A DNA stretch of 12,532 bases, taken from contig JAUUVJ010000064.1 in the NCBI GenBank assembly GCA_030589605.1, positions 1 to 12,532 on the forward strand, written 5' to 3'. Below the pieces are notes generated by a model. The model saw nothing but the letters and a program-made list of their open reading frames with translations. It was not told the origin of the DNA and did no database searches. The position numbers and the translations under genes were made by a program. The stretch is from Candidatus Hodarchaeota archaeon (lineage in GTDB: Archaea; Asgardarchaeota; Heimdallarchaeia; Hodarchaeales; Hodarchaeaceae). Every line of letters starts with the position of its first letter. Position 1 is the stretch's first letter. This document shows, one piece after another, positions 6,891 to 12,532 of this stretch.

Positions 6891-7469
6891 ATGAATAATA
6901 AGAAAGAAATCAGCTCGGATAATAAATTAGTTCTACCAGGTGACAAGATAGCTGTAATTGAGGAATTTGTTCCAGATGAAACTTGTTTTGAAAAAAATGG
7001 TGAAATTTATTCGAGAGTTATAGGTCATATATTGACTGATCGTAAGAAACATAAGATTTCAGTAATTCCTAAGAAACAACACCACTCAATTAAGAATGGA
7101 GCTATTGGATTGGGTCGTGTTGAGTTTGCAAAAAAACAGATAGCAAGTGTAAATATTTTTCATTTGAATCACGAAGAAATACCTATACCTGTAAGTGCAG
7201 TACTCCATGTTTCAGAAGCGTCAAGACGTTTCGTTAAAAGCATGTATGAAGTAGCTCGGCCAGGAGATTGGGTTAGATTTCGTATAATAAGAGAAAAAAA
7301 ACCTATATACATAAGTTTCATTGGTGATGGATTAGGTGTTGTGACAGCTTACTGTATACAATGTGGTCATGAACTCAATTATAAACGTCCAAATTTGTTA
7401 GAGTGTCCGAATTGCGATTTGATTCAAGCAAGAATTACTTCAAAGAATTATGGAAAACCTTTCAGATAA
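6891..7469 (+). CDS. csl4: Exosome RNA-binding subunit Csl4
   Basis: This 192-aa protein matches archaeal Csl4, which sits on the cap of the Rrp41/Rrp42 exosome ring and recruits RNA substrates for 3'-5' decay or tailing. The N-terminal domain starts with LVLPGDKIAVIEEFVPDE (13-30); the central S1 domain spans about residues 65-145 with GAIGLGRVEFA, the VSAVLHVSEASRR strand-turn, and RPGDWVRFRII (123-133). The C-terminal zinc ribbon has C155-x2-C158 and C172-x2-C175. Length and domain order are typical. The ATG at 6891 is used because it leaves a normal short tail before PGD. It is followed closely by rio1. Confidence 0.93.
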   Translation: MNNKKEISSDNKLVLPGDKIAVIEEFVPDETCFEKNGEIYSRVIGHILTDRKKHKISVIPKKQHHSIKNGAIGLGRVEFAKKQIASVNIFHLNHEEIPIPVSAVLHVSEASRRFVKSMYEVARPGDWVRFRIIREKKPIYISFIGDGLGVVTAYCIQCGHELNYKRPNLLECPNCDLIQARITSKNYGKPFR

Positions 7470-7488
7470 AAATCGAGGTCATCTAGGA

Positions 7489-8322
7489 ATGAAACCAGAT
7501 GACAAAAGAATTTGGGAAAAAATCGACAAAAACGATGATCATTGGCGTAAGCGAAGAAAAAAGAAAGAGGATTTCCAAACAGTCGATTCCGTAATAGATC
7601 TCAATACCGTCAAACGGTTGAGAAAATTACAAGATAAAGGATTTATAGATTCAATATCTGGGACTATTGCTTCTGGTAAGGAATCAGGAATTTTTTTAGC
7701 CAAACTAGGTTCTGAAGGAGAGGATTACTGTAAAGCATTATCGATTGTGTCTCCGATTGTGATAAAGATTTATAGAACAAGCACCCTAAATTTCAAGAAA
7801 ATAATTCGATATATTAATGGAGATATTAGATTTCGTAAACATAGGAAGAGTACTCGTCATATTGTTAATTTGTGGGCTGAGAAGGAGTATAAAAATCTTA
7901 AACGGAGTTCAATCGCCAAAGTTAGGGTACCAACACCAATATTAGTAAAGAATAACATACTTTTAATGGAACTACTTGGAAAAAAAAGCAGACCTTTTCC
8001 ATTACTGAAGAATAGTCCGCAAGCATATACAGAAGAAACTTTAGCTCAAATACTTGAGCAAACTAAAATGCTTTTCCACAAAGCAGGACTAGTTCATGCT
8101 GATTTATCCCCATACAACATATTAGTAGGAGACCAGATACCTTACTTCATTGACATGAGTCAAAGTGTACTAGTTTCCCACCCAAAAGCCCTGGAATTTC
8201 TTGAACGGGATATAAATAATGTTATTTCCTTTTTTCTTATGAAAGGTATTGAGGTTCCTGATAGCAAAGAGATATTTAATACCATAACAAAAGATTTTCC
8301 AGATAAAGATCTTCTAACATAA
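7489..8322 (+). CDS. rio1: RIO1-type atypical serine/threonine kinase
   Basis: RIO1 is an atypical kinase/ATPase that acts in late maturation of the small ribosomal subunit. Seen in the protein (residues counted from ATG 7489, 277 aa): a charged Lys/Arg/Asp-rich N-terminus, the phosphate-binding SGTIASGKES (57-66), the lysine of VIKIYR (K93), the catalytic loop HADLSPYN (203-210; D205, N210) and the metal-binding D222 in FIDMSQSV. The SQSV and ALEFLERDINNV sequences that follow are RIO1-like rather than RIO2-like, and no winged helix is present at the N-terminus. The frame also opens at ATG 7450, inside csl4, but no ribosome site precedes it. ATG 7489 has GAGGT at 7475-7479 and avoids the overlap, so it is preferred. 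The KH gene follows at once. Confidence 0.93.
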   Translation: MKPDDKRIWEKIDKNDDHWRKRRKKKEDFQTVDSVIDLNTVKRLRKLQDKGFIDSISGTIASGKESGIFLAKLGSEGEDYCKALSIVSPIVIKIYRTSTLNFKKIIRYINGDIRFRKHRKSTRHIVNLWAEKEYKNLKRSSIAKVRVPTPILVKNNILLMELLGKKSRPFPLLKNSPQAYTEETLAQILEQTKMLFHKAGLVHADLSPYNILVGDQIPYFIDMSQSVLVSHPKALEFLERDINNVISFFLMKGIEVPDSKEIFNTITKDFPDKDLLT

Positions 8323-8341
8323 AAGCGCTGTGATTGATAGA

Positions 8342-8902
8342 ATGGTGATAGAAAGTCGATTAAGAATCCCAAAAAGTCGAATTGGTGTTCTGATTGGAAT
8401 AAAAGGTAAAACGAAAGCAGATATCGAATCTATTACTAGTGTTTCCATTGAAGTAAATAGCGAAGATGGCTCTGTTCACATTAAATCAACAGATGAATTT
8501 GCTGATCCAACTTTTGTATGGAAAGCACGTGATATCGTAAAAGCAATCGGTCGTGGGTTTAATTCAGAAAAAGCCTTTTTCTTACTTGATGATGATATTT
8601 TCTTAGAAACAATAGAGTTACCAGGATCTAAAAATAATATCAAAAGATTGAAATCTCGGATTATTGGGGAAAAAGGGAAAGCAAAGAAAATGATTGAGAA
8701 AAATACAGAAGCAATGCTTTCCATATTTGGTAACCAAGTTTCTATAATCGGAGAGCTATCAGAAAATCGTAATGCGAGAGAAGCACTAGAGCAGTTAATC
8801 CAAGGATCGAAACACGGAACTGTATTTAGATATTTGGAACAGTTACGGTTTAAAACAAAACTAGCACCACCTAGAATTTGGAAAGAAAAAGAACTTGAAT
8901 AA
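8342..8902 (+). CDS. Dim2/Pno1-like KH-domain ribosome maturation protein
   Basis: This 186-aa protein has two KH domains and resembles archaeal Dim2 (Pno1 in eukaryotes), which binds the 3' end region of small-subunit rRNA and assists its maturation; archaeal Dim2 has also been linked to initiation factor aIF2alpha. KH1 is in RIPKSRIGVLIGIKGKTKAD with GxxG as GIKG, and KH2 in KSRIIGEKGKAKKMIEKNT with GEKG. The C-terminus has the HGTVFRYLEQLR helix common in the family. The frame is open from a GTG at 8330; ATG 8342 is given here, with the GTGAT at 8330-8334 as a possible weak ribosome site, but GTG is not excluded. It lies 7 to 19 bp after rio1, and the rio1-KH pairing is common in archaea, matching the functional link of RIO1 and Dim2 in ribosome assembly. 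Confidence 0.88.
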   Translation: MVIESRLRIPKSRIGVLIGIKGKTKADIESITSVSIEVNSEDGSVHIKSTDEFADPTFVWKARDIVKAIGRGFNSEKAFFLLDDDIFLETIELPGSKNNIKRLKSRIIGEKGKAKKMIEKNTEAMLSIFGNQVSIIGELSENRNAREALEQLIQGSKHGTVFRYLEQLRFKTKLAPPRIWKEKELE

Positions 8903-8950
8903 AATTGAAAAACTTTTAAAAACAGAATTAATTGCCGCATTTGAAGTTTT

Positions 8951-8965
8951 AAAGGCTTTATAAAA
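8951..8965 (+). promoter_or_regulatory. TATA/BRE promoter of the tRNA-Ala gene
   Basis: AAAGGC (8951-8956), a BRE-like purine-rich word, is joined to TTTATAAAA (8957-8965). Its centre lies about 37 bp before the tRNA. With the usual archaeal spacing of about 25 bp, transcription would begin near 8986, leaving a short 5' leader to be removed by RNase P. Confidence 0.65.
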
Positions 8966-8998
8966 CATTAAAATCAATTTCTTAGCTTATAATTAATA

Positions 8999-9073
8999 GG
9001 GCCGATAGCTCAGCTTGGTAGTAGCGCCTGGTTTGCATCCAGGAGGTCGTGCGTTCAAATCGCGCTCGGTCCA
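8999..9073 (+). tRNA. tRNA-Ala, anticodon TGC
   Basis: The cloverleaf can be drawn by hand. The acceptor stem GGGCCGA (8999-9005) pairs with TCGGTCC (9066-9072), including a G3-T70 pair, the identity signal of alanine tRNA. The anticodon arm is CCTGG-TTTGCAT-CCAGG with anticodon TGC. The T arm is GTGCG-TTCAAAT-CGCGC. The discriminator is A (9073) and the 3' CCA is not encoded. The D arm reads GGTAGTAGCG where GGTAGAGCG is usual, so one extra T or a mismatched pair (13-22) occurs; this is mild and does not suggest a pseudogene. No intron is present. Confidence 0.95.
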
Positions 9074-9081
9074 TTTTTATT
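9074..9081 (+). terminator. T-tract terminator of the tRNA
   Basis: A run of five T starts right after the discriminator base (TTTTTATT). Such T tracts are the normal stop signal for archaeal tRNA transcription. Confidence 0.5.
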
Positions 9082-9182
9082 AAACAAATAGGCATGATAG
9101 TATTCTTTCAATCGAATATTATCTTCTTCATCAATCTATAAAACTTTTTTTCAAAAAATAGCTAGTATTTAAAGAATTTAAC

Positions 9183-9390
9183 AAGGTTTGCCAGAAGTCC
9201 CTTTCCTTCAGGTGAGTTTCCTCTCACAACATACTTTGTGGACGAGCTATCAATATTTTCAGAATAGTATTGCTAATCTACGATATAATTCTCAAACAAT
9301 CAATGATAAAACGAAAGTTTCCCTTCAACTGAAAGCTGAGGGGTTCAGCGAACTCGTAGGAAGCCACTTGCTTTAGCTGGTGGTAGTTCA
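9183..9390 (+). mobile_element. Short non-autonomous IS200/IS605-type element, copy 2
   Basis: At about 208 bp this is a reduced version of the element at 5539-5988. The left end GTTTGCCAGAAGTCCCTTTC (9186-9205) matches that of copy 1 and again lies just after TTTAAC (9177-9182). Homology to the left end runs to about ACAACATACTTT (9227-9236), then jumps to the right-end block TGTGGACGAGCTATC (9237 on), so roughly 250 bp present in copy 1 is missing. The right end has the hairpin CCACTTGC-TTTA-GCTGGTGG (9364-9383) and TAGTTCA (9384-9390). One frame stays open through most of the element and stops with TAG in the hairpin loop (9374-9376), as tnpB genes often do. It looks like a palindrome-ended mini-element that would depend on a transposase elsewhere. 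Confidence 0.75.
9237..9390 (+). ncRNA. Omega RNA (reRNA)-like right-end scaffold, copy 2
   Basis: It shares the single-stranded blocks of copy 1: TGTGGACGAGCTAT, the CAGAAT loop, CTAATCTAC, AAAACG..AGTTTCC and AGCGAACTCGTAGGAAGCC (9347-9365, one change). Stem 1 is CAATATT/AGTATTG (9251-9257 with 9266-9272) in place of CTCTGA/TCAGAG, and stem 2 is CCCTTCA/TGAGGGG (9321-9327 with 9337-9343) in place of CCATTTTCCC/GGGAAATGG, so pairing is kept while bases differ. The guide would begin near 9391. Whether it is expressed cannot be seen. Confidence 0.65.
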
Positions 9391-9700
9391 CTTAATTATT
9401 ATATGGAATGAGAATGAATGGTTAATTCCTTGTAAGGAAAAATAATCGTATAAAATCTAAAGAATTGATGGTAGAATCTAACAAAAATATTATTACTACA
9501 CCTAGAGGAAACTTAGTAAATATCAATTTTTCCTACAAATCCGTTGACTCTATTCTCGTGAGTTTGTTAGAGACAATTGAATGACATCATAGTCTTGTAG
9601 TTTACACCCAGGTTCTCAATAAAATTGTTTCAGTTAAGAGAATGGCCTTCATTTTAGGATTAATCCCTTGTATGAAATCATGGGTTATTAAATCATCTTT
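9391..9700. other. Intergenic stretch without a supported gene
   Basis: This 310-bp AT-rich stretch lies between element copy 2 and the end of the minus-strand pilin-like gene. It holds a short dyad TTCCTTGTAAGGAA (9426-9439), a TATA-like TATAAAAT (9449-9456), and a 38-codon plus-strand ORF from ATG 9468 to TGA 9584 (begins MVESNKNIITTPRG). The TATA word is too close to that ATG to serve it, and no ribosome site or family match is visible, so the ORF is not called as a gene. Confidence 0.4.
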
Positions 9701-9907
9701 TTATGAAAAGAGTGACCCGAGTTGTTCTAAAAGGTCATTGGCGTTAGAAAGAAGCCAATCAAGAATACCTGTCACTATAGAAAGAATTATTAAGAAACCA
9801 AATAGGCTTAATCCTATCAATACCCCTTCTTCAACTAAAGGTGAACCTCTTCTTCGCTTTTTCAGTTTTTTGAATATAAAACGAGTTTTAATCTTACTAA
9901 TTAGCAT
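9701..9907 (-). CDS. Small type IV pilin-like protein with prepilin-type signal peptide
   Basis: This 68-aa protein has a strongly basic N-terminus (KIKTRFIFKKLKKRRR, 5-20), then G21, then SPLVE with E26 at position +5 of the predicted mature chain, then a hydrophobic helix of about 20 residues (VLIGLSLFGFLIILSIVTGI, 29-48). This is the layout recognised by archaeal prepilin peptidases (PibD/FlaK/EppA type), with cleavage after G21. The mature chain of 47 residues ends in an amphipathic tail and is much shorter than a usual pilin, so it may be a mini-pilin, an accessory pseudopilin or a simple membrane-anchored peptide. A minus-strand TATA word (9943-9936) about 30 bp before the ATG suggests a nearly leaderless transcript. 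A plus-strand frame of 107 codons overlaps it but has no recognisable features. It diverges from the KaiC-like operon. Confidence 0.6.
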   Translation of the reverse strand: MLISKIKTRFIFKKLKKRRRGSPLVEEGVLIGLSLFGFLIILSIVTGILDWLLSNANDLLEQLGSLFS

Positions 9908-9935
9908 TTTATGTCATTTCGTTAAGATCAACTTA

Positions 9936-9943
9936 GTTTATAA
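9936..9943 (-). promoter_or_regulatory. Candidate TATA box of the pilin-like gene
   Basis: On the minus strand TTATAAAC lies here, preceded by a purine-rich AAGGTGA that may act as BRE. The usual spacing puts the transcription start near 9914, about 7 bases before the ATG at 9907, which fits a leaderless or nearly leaderless mRNA. Confidence 0.45.
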
Positions 9944-10023
9944 TCACCTTAAAATCAACCAATGATACTTGTTTCTAGGGTAATTAAAACTGAAAACTTT
10001 TTGGGGGGATTGGTGTAATTCAT

Positions 10024-10037
10024 GAGGATATATCCTC
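10024..10037. promoter_or_regulatory. Perfect 14-bp palindrome upstream of the KaiC-like operon
   Basis: GAGGATATATCCTC is fully self-complementary and gains two more pairs outside a single mismatch (10021-10040). It lies 27 bp before the ATPase ATG and contains an AT-rich core that may overlap the TATA element, and it is within the 157-bp region shared with the divergent pilin-like gene. It is a plausible binding site for a dimeric regulator; no regulator gene is seen. Confidence 0.4.
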
Positions 10038-10064
10038 TTGAAGTGGTTTTATGAGGTAAAATCG

Positions 10065-10814
10065 ATGCAAAAATTAATAAGAAAAATGCAAGATAAAGAA
10101 AATAAACGTATAACTAGCGGTGTACCTGGTTTTGATAATCTAGTACGCGGTGGTTTTAGAGAAAATTCGGTAAATGTGATAATAGCTGATCCTGGATGCG
10201 GGAAATCTACTTTTTGTTGGCAGTTTTGTTCAATCGACCCTGATTCTCCCGCTCTTTATGTGTCTCTTGAGCAGAATCTAGATGCAGTCCTTCGAGATTG
10301 TCGTGATATTGGATTATCTAGATTTGAGGAAAAGTACAGACGAGGTCGTATGCAATTTCAGGTTGCATTTAGTGAAGATTCAGATATGACCTCTGGAGAA
10401 ATTGGTTTACGTTTTTTTATGTCTGAATTACCTAAACATCTTGAAGTGATAAGAGAAACAGCAGAAGGTTATAGTGGTGGTATTAAAATAGCAATTGATC
10501 CATTGACTCCTCTATTATTAGAAATCCCAGATATTAATCATCAACGAAATGCAATTAATAGAATCTTCTCTTCACTTAGGAAAATTGGCACCACAGTCGT
10601 AACAATTGAAAAAGGGTTCGGAGAAGCACTAGCAAAGGTTCCTTTATTTCTTTCTGACTCAATTATCGAATTAGAACACATAGGATTAGGTGGAATCTAC
10701 AATCGAACAATAAATATTCGTAAATTTAGAGGTTCTGCCCATTCAGAAGCTCCACAGCCGATTGGTTTCGAAAAAGAAAAAGGATTGTCAGTTTATGATA
10801 TCTCCAATGATTAA
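10065..10814 (+). CDS. KaiC-like RecA-superfamily ATPase, single domain
   Basis: This 249-aa protein has one KaiC-type ATPase domain. It starts with the typical ITSGVPGFDNLVRGGF (16-31), has Walker A ADPGCGKST (41-49, with Ala where the first Gly is usual), the YVSLEQ strand (65-70; one acidic residue where KaiC often has two), a Walker B IAID (142-145), and a C-terminal NRTINIRKFRGSAHSEAPQP (213-232) that matches the KaiC end region. Archaeal proteins of this kind serve in signalling and motility control, and include the archaellum ATPase ArlH, but nothing here identifies it as ArlH. ATG 10065 is chosen over a TTG at 10038 because GAGGT (10053-10057) lies seven bases before it. The downstream gene overlaps its end. 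Confidence 0.85.
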   Translation: MQKLIRKMQDKENKRITSGVPGFDNLVRGGFRENSVNVIIADPGCGKSTFCWQFCSIDPDSPALYVSLEQNLDAVLRDCRDIGLSRFEEKYRRGRMQFQVAFSEDSDMTSGEIGLRFFMSELPKHLEVIRETAEGYSGGIKIAIDPLTPLLLEIPDINHQRNAINRIFSSLRKIGTTVVTIEKGFGEALAKVPLFLSDSIIELEHIGLGGIYNRTINIRKFRGSAHSEAPQPIGFEKEKGLSVYDISND

Positions 10815-11235
10815 TTCTGATTTATCCTTGAAAAATCTATCAACAGCTATATCTTCAATTGAAAAGGAACTTGATCATCTTAATAAATTCAGAGATGTCC
10901 AAGCTGTTATTCTATTTAGATTAGATGGAAAAGTATTAGAATCTAAATATAGTCAAGAATCATCTCGTAGTATATTGATAGTTATTAGCTGGGTCAAAAA
11001 TATTATTTCTAAAACCATGGTGGAGTTACAAAGGGGTTCAAAATCAGTTAAATATGATAAAGAAATAAAGAAAGGGGAAAGTATTCCAGTCTATTTTTAT
11101 CGTGCCGGGAATTCGAGCATCTTGGTCACATTTCTTGGTATTTTAGCTAATACTGGTTTTATGGAAATTGAAATGAGTCGTACATCGCGGAGATTGGGCT
11201 GGATCATTGACCAAAAAAAGCCTTTAGGTGATTAA
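10795..11235 (+). CDS. Roadblock/LC7-like domain protein
   Basis: No strong signature motif is present, but the predicted fold order fits a roadblock/LC7 domain: a first helix (NLSTAISSIEKELDHL), a strand with VQAVILFRLDGKVL (the LDG-type turn is common in this family), a long helix (RSILIVISWVKNIISKTM), three strands (KSVKYDKEI, SIPVYFYRAG, SSILVTFLG) and a last helix. Such proteins dimerise and often bind small GTPases or act with ATPases; they are abundant in Asgard archaea. Two starts are possible: ATG 10795, with AAGGA at 10780-10784, giving 146 aa and a 20-bp overlap with the ATPase gene, or ATG 10807, overlapping by 8 bp. The next gene starts directly after its stop, so all three are probably cotranscribed. 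Confidence 0.6.
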   Translation: MISPMINSDLSLKNLSTAISSIEKELDHLNKFRDVQAVILFRLDGKVLESKYSQESSRSILIVISWVKNIISKTMVELQRGSKSVKYDKEIKKGESIPVYFYRAGNSSILVTFLGILANTGFMEIEMSRTSRRLGWIIDQKKPLGD

Positions 11236-12532
11236 ATGATTAAAGCTAGCGTAGGTCTTCATATAGACCACGATTTGAAATATGCCACCATCAAGGCACT
11301 TAAAGAAGCAGAAACTGATTTAATTGAAGATCCTTCAGTAATTCTCTATTTTACTGGGACTCATGTTGGGGGAGAGAAAACTTACAATGAAGCAATGGCT
11401 ATTATCAAAGAGAAGTACCCTAATGTTCCTCTTGCGGGATGTTCAGGTGTCGGTGTAGCTAATCAAAAGGATTATGGACTGAAGGGAGTAGGATTGATGC
11501 TTATAAGCGGTATTGAAGCTAAAAGTCATATTATCAAAAGATTTAGGATAGGAACTAGGTATAAAACATGGAAAGTTGTCAGAAAATGTGATAAAACAAA
11601 TAGAAATGGGAAAAAAAGTCATTCCAATACTACTAACATATTTTTTCCTCCAGGACTTGGTTTTCCCAAATTTATGGTAAATATGCTTAGTCATCGCCTC
11701 GAGGGTTTCAATCCTTTTTTCGTTTTGAATAATAGCATATGGCGTAAGTTTCCAATTCTTTCAAGAATTACAGGAAAATTCGTTGGAATATTGATGGATT
11801 TATTAGGAATAGGTATTTCTTATTCATCTTCATGGTCTCTTTTTAGACAGCTTTATAAAAAAGGATTACATTTTACAGGAACTTTTGGAGCTGATCCTAT
11901 TATGATGAGTAAATCTTATCAGTTTTATAATTATAAAACCTATAAAGATTCTCTATCTTATGTTTCATTAAGTTCCCCTAAGCTAAAATTTGATAGTAAA
12001 ACAGATTCGGGTGCTGAAATTGTTACTAATAAGAGCTTTGACATTGATAGTTTCCTTAATGGTGGTTTTATCCCACGGATTCGTGGAAAGTGGGGGTCTC
12101 AAGGTTTACTTGAGATACTCGATATGGAAAAAACTCCTGACATTTTAGAAGAATGTACAAGAAGGTACTTTTATTACAATGCACATCGCCCCCTATGCGT
12201 GTTCGATGAAAAAAACAATCCAAATCTTTATGCCTTGGCAATAAATCCCAATTTAAAACATGCTATTATTACAGCTCCAAACCAAATAATCAAAAAATTA
12301 CAAATCAACGATCCTGAACATAGCAAAGCGTTCATTAGTGAGCAGAGTGCAATAACAATTGAAAATGAAATTGATAAGACGCTTTCTAATCTTATTACAA
12401 AAAATACAGTCTATGGTTTATTTTTCGATTGTGGAAATCGAGCAATGATAGTAGGAGACAGATTTGAACAATATACCAGTAAATACTCAAACCATCTTGA
12501 TAAAATTCCATATTTAATTATCATTTCAGGTG
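11236..12532 (+). CDS. FIST-domain sensor protein (3' end beyond the window)
   Basis: The frame runs from ATG 11236 to the window end (432 codons) without a stop, so the C-terminus is missing. The start touches the preceding stop, and AGGTGAT (11226-11232), a perfect match to the anti-Shine-Dalgarno sequence, lies just before it. The N-terminus matches FIST_N: SVGLHIDHDLKYATIKALKE, then PSVILYFTGTHVGG (33-46) and the VPLAGCSGVGV core (64-74). Residues 340 onward, with TVYGLFFDCGNRAMIVGDRF (391-410), resemble FIST_C. FIST domains are thought to sense small ligands, perhaps amino acids, and are often linked to signalling outputs. The stretch of about 105-215 is basic and aromatic with a hydrophobic part (KFVGILMDLLGIGI, 181-194) that may contact membrane. 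No output domain is seen in the part present. Confidence 0.82.
   Translation, partial: MIKASVGLHIDHDLKYATIKALKEAETDLIEDPSVILYFTGTHVGGEKTYNEAMAIIKEKYPNVPLAGCSGVGVANQKDYGLKGVGLMLISGIEAKSHIIKRFRIGTRYKTWKVVRKCDKTNRNGKKSHSNTTNIFFPPGLGFPKFMVNMLSHRLEGFNPFFVLNNSIWRKFPILSRITGKFVGILMDLLGIGISYSSSWSLFRQLYKKGLHFTGTFGADPIMMSKSYQFYNYKTYKDSLSYVSLSSPKLKFDSKTDSGAEIVTNKSFDIDSFLNGGFIPRIRGKWGSQGLLEILDMEKTPDILEECTRRYFYYNAHRPLCVFDEKNNPNLYALAINPNLKHAIITAPNQIIKKLQINDPEHSKAFISEQSAITIENEIDKTLSNLITKNTVYGLFFDCGNRAMIVGDRFEQYTSKYSNHLDKIPYLIIISG

Noticed and set aside
8476..8940. Minus-strand ORF of 154 codons
   Set aside because: It is antisense to the well-supported KH gene and its Phe/Ser-rich composition is typical of the reverse of an AT-rich, Lys/Glu-rich gene.
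5539..9390. CRISPR array or long direct repeats
   Set aside because: The repeated material is two diverged copies 3.6 kb apart with transposon-type ends, without regular spacing or short identical repeats.
9468..9584. 38-codon ORF starting MVESNKNIITTPRG
   Set aside because: Codon use looks plausible, but there is no ribosome site, the TATA word at 9449 is too close, and no family is recognised; kept only as a note in the intergenic entry.
9642..9965. Plus-strand ORF of 107 codons antisense to the pilin-like gene
   Set aside because: No ribosome site, family resemblance or promoter is seen; the minus-strand frame at the same place has a clear prepilin-type signal and a TATA word.

Overview
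The window is archaeal. Evidence: the largest RNA polymerase subunit is split into A' and A'' genes, a eukaryote-type eL30 and a short two-KH NusA follow them, and there are an exosome Csl4, a RIO1 kinase, a Dim2-like KH protein, TATA-type promoters and Shine-Dalgarno sites of GAGGT/AGGTGAT type. The DNA is AT-rich. A roadblock-like protein beside a KaiC-like ATPase and a FIST protein would fit an Asgard (for example Heimdallarchaeia-like) lineage, but that placement is inference.

Region 1 (1-5536) is a transcription/translation operon: rpoA1, rpoA2 (11 bp apart in the start-stop sense), rpl30e (ATGA overlap with rpoA2), nusA, then rps12 after a 139-bp leader. This is the classical archaeal order, cut short on both sides: no rpoB lies directly upstream and no S7/EF-1alpha follows S12.

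Region 2 (5539-5988) is a decayed IS200/IS605-type element directly after rps12. It keeps a left end, a possible short relic of the TnpB N-terminus, and a right end that looks like an omega RNA (reRNA) scaffold with the typical GCCC..TTTAG..GGGTAGTTCA terminal hairpin. A second, shorter copy (9183-9390) lies after the tRNA. The two copies share single-stranded blocks while their stems have changed in a compensatory way, which is direct support for a structured RNA. No intact tnpB is in the window.

Region 3 (6074-9073) is an RNA-maturation cluster: a METTL5-like adenine methyltransferase, Csl4 (exosome cap), RIO1 kinase, a Dim2/Pno1-like KH protein, and tRNA-Ala(TGC) with its own TATA promoter. 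csl4 is preceded by a tiny in-frame ORF with a good Shine-Dalgarno site.

Region 4 (9391-12532) is a possible signalling module. A small minus-strand gene (9701-9907) encodes a 68-aa pilin-like protein with a prepilin-peptidase-type cleavage site. Divergent from it is a tightly packed plus-strand operon: a KaiC-like ATPase, a roadblock/LC7-like protein, and a FIST-domain sensor that runs off the window. A perfect 14-bp palindrome sits just upstream of the ATPase. This cassette and the paired omega-RNA-like elements are the most interesting parts of the window.
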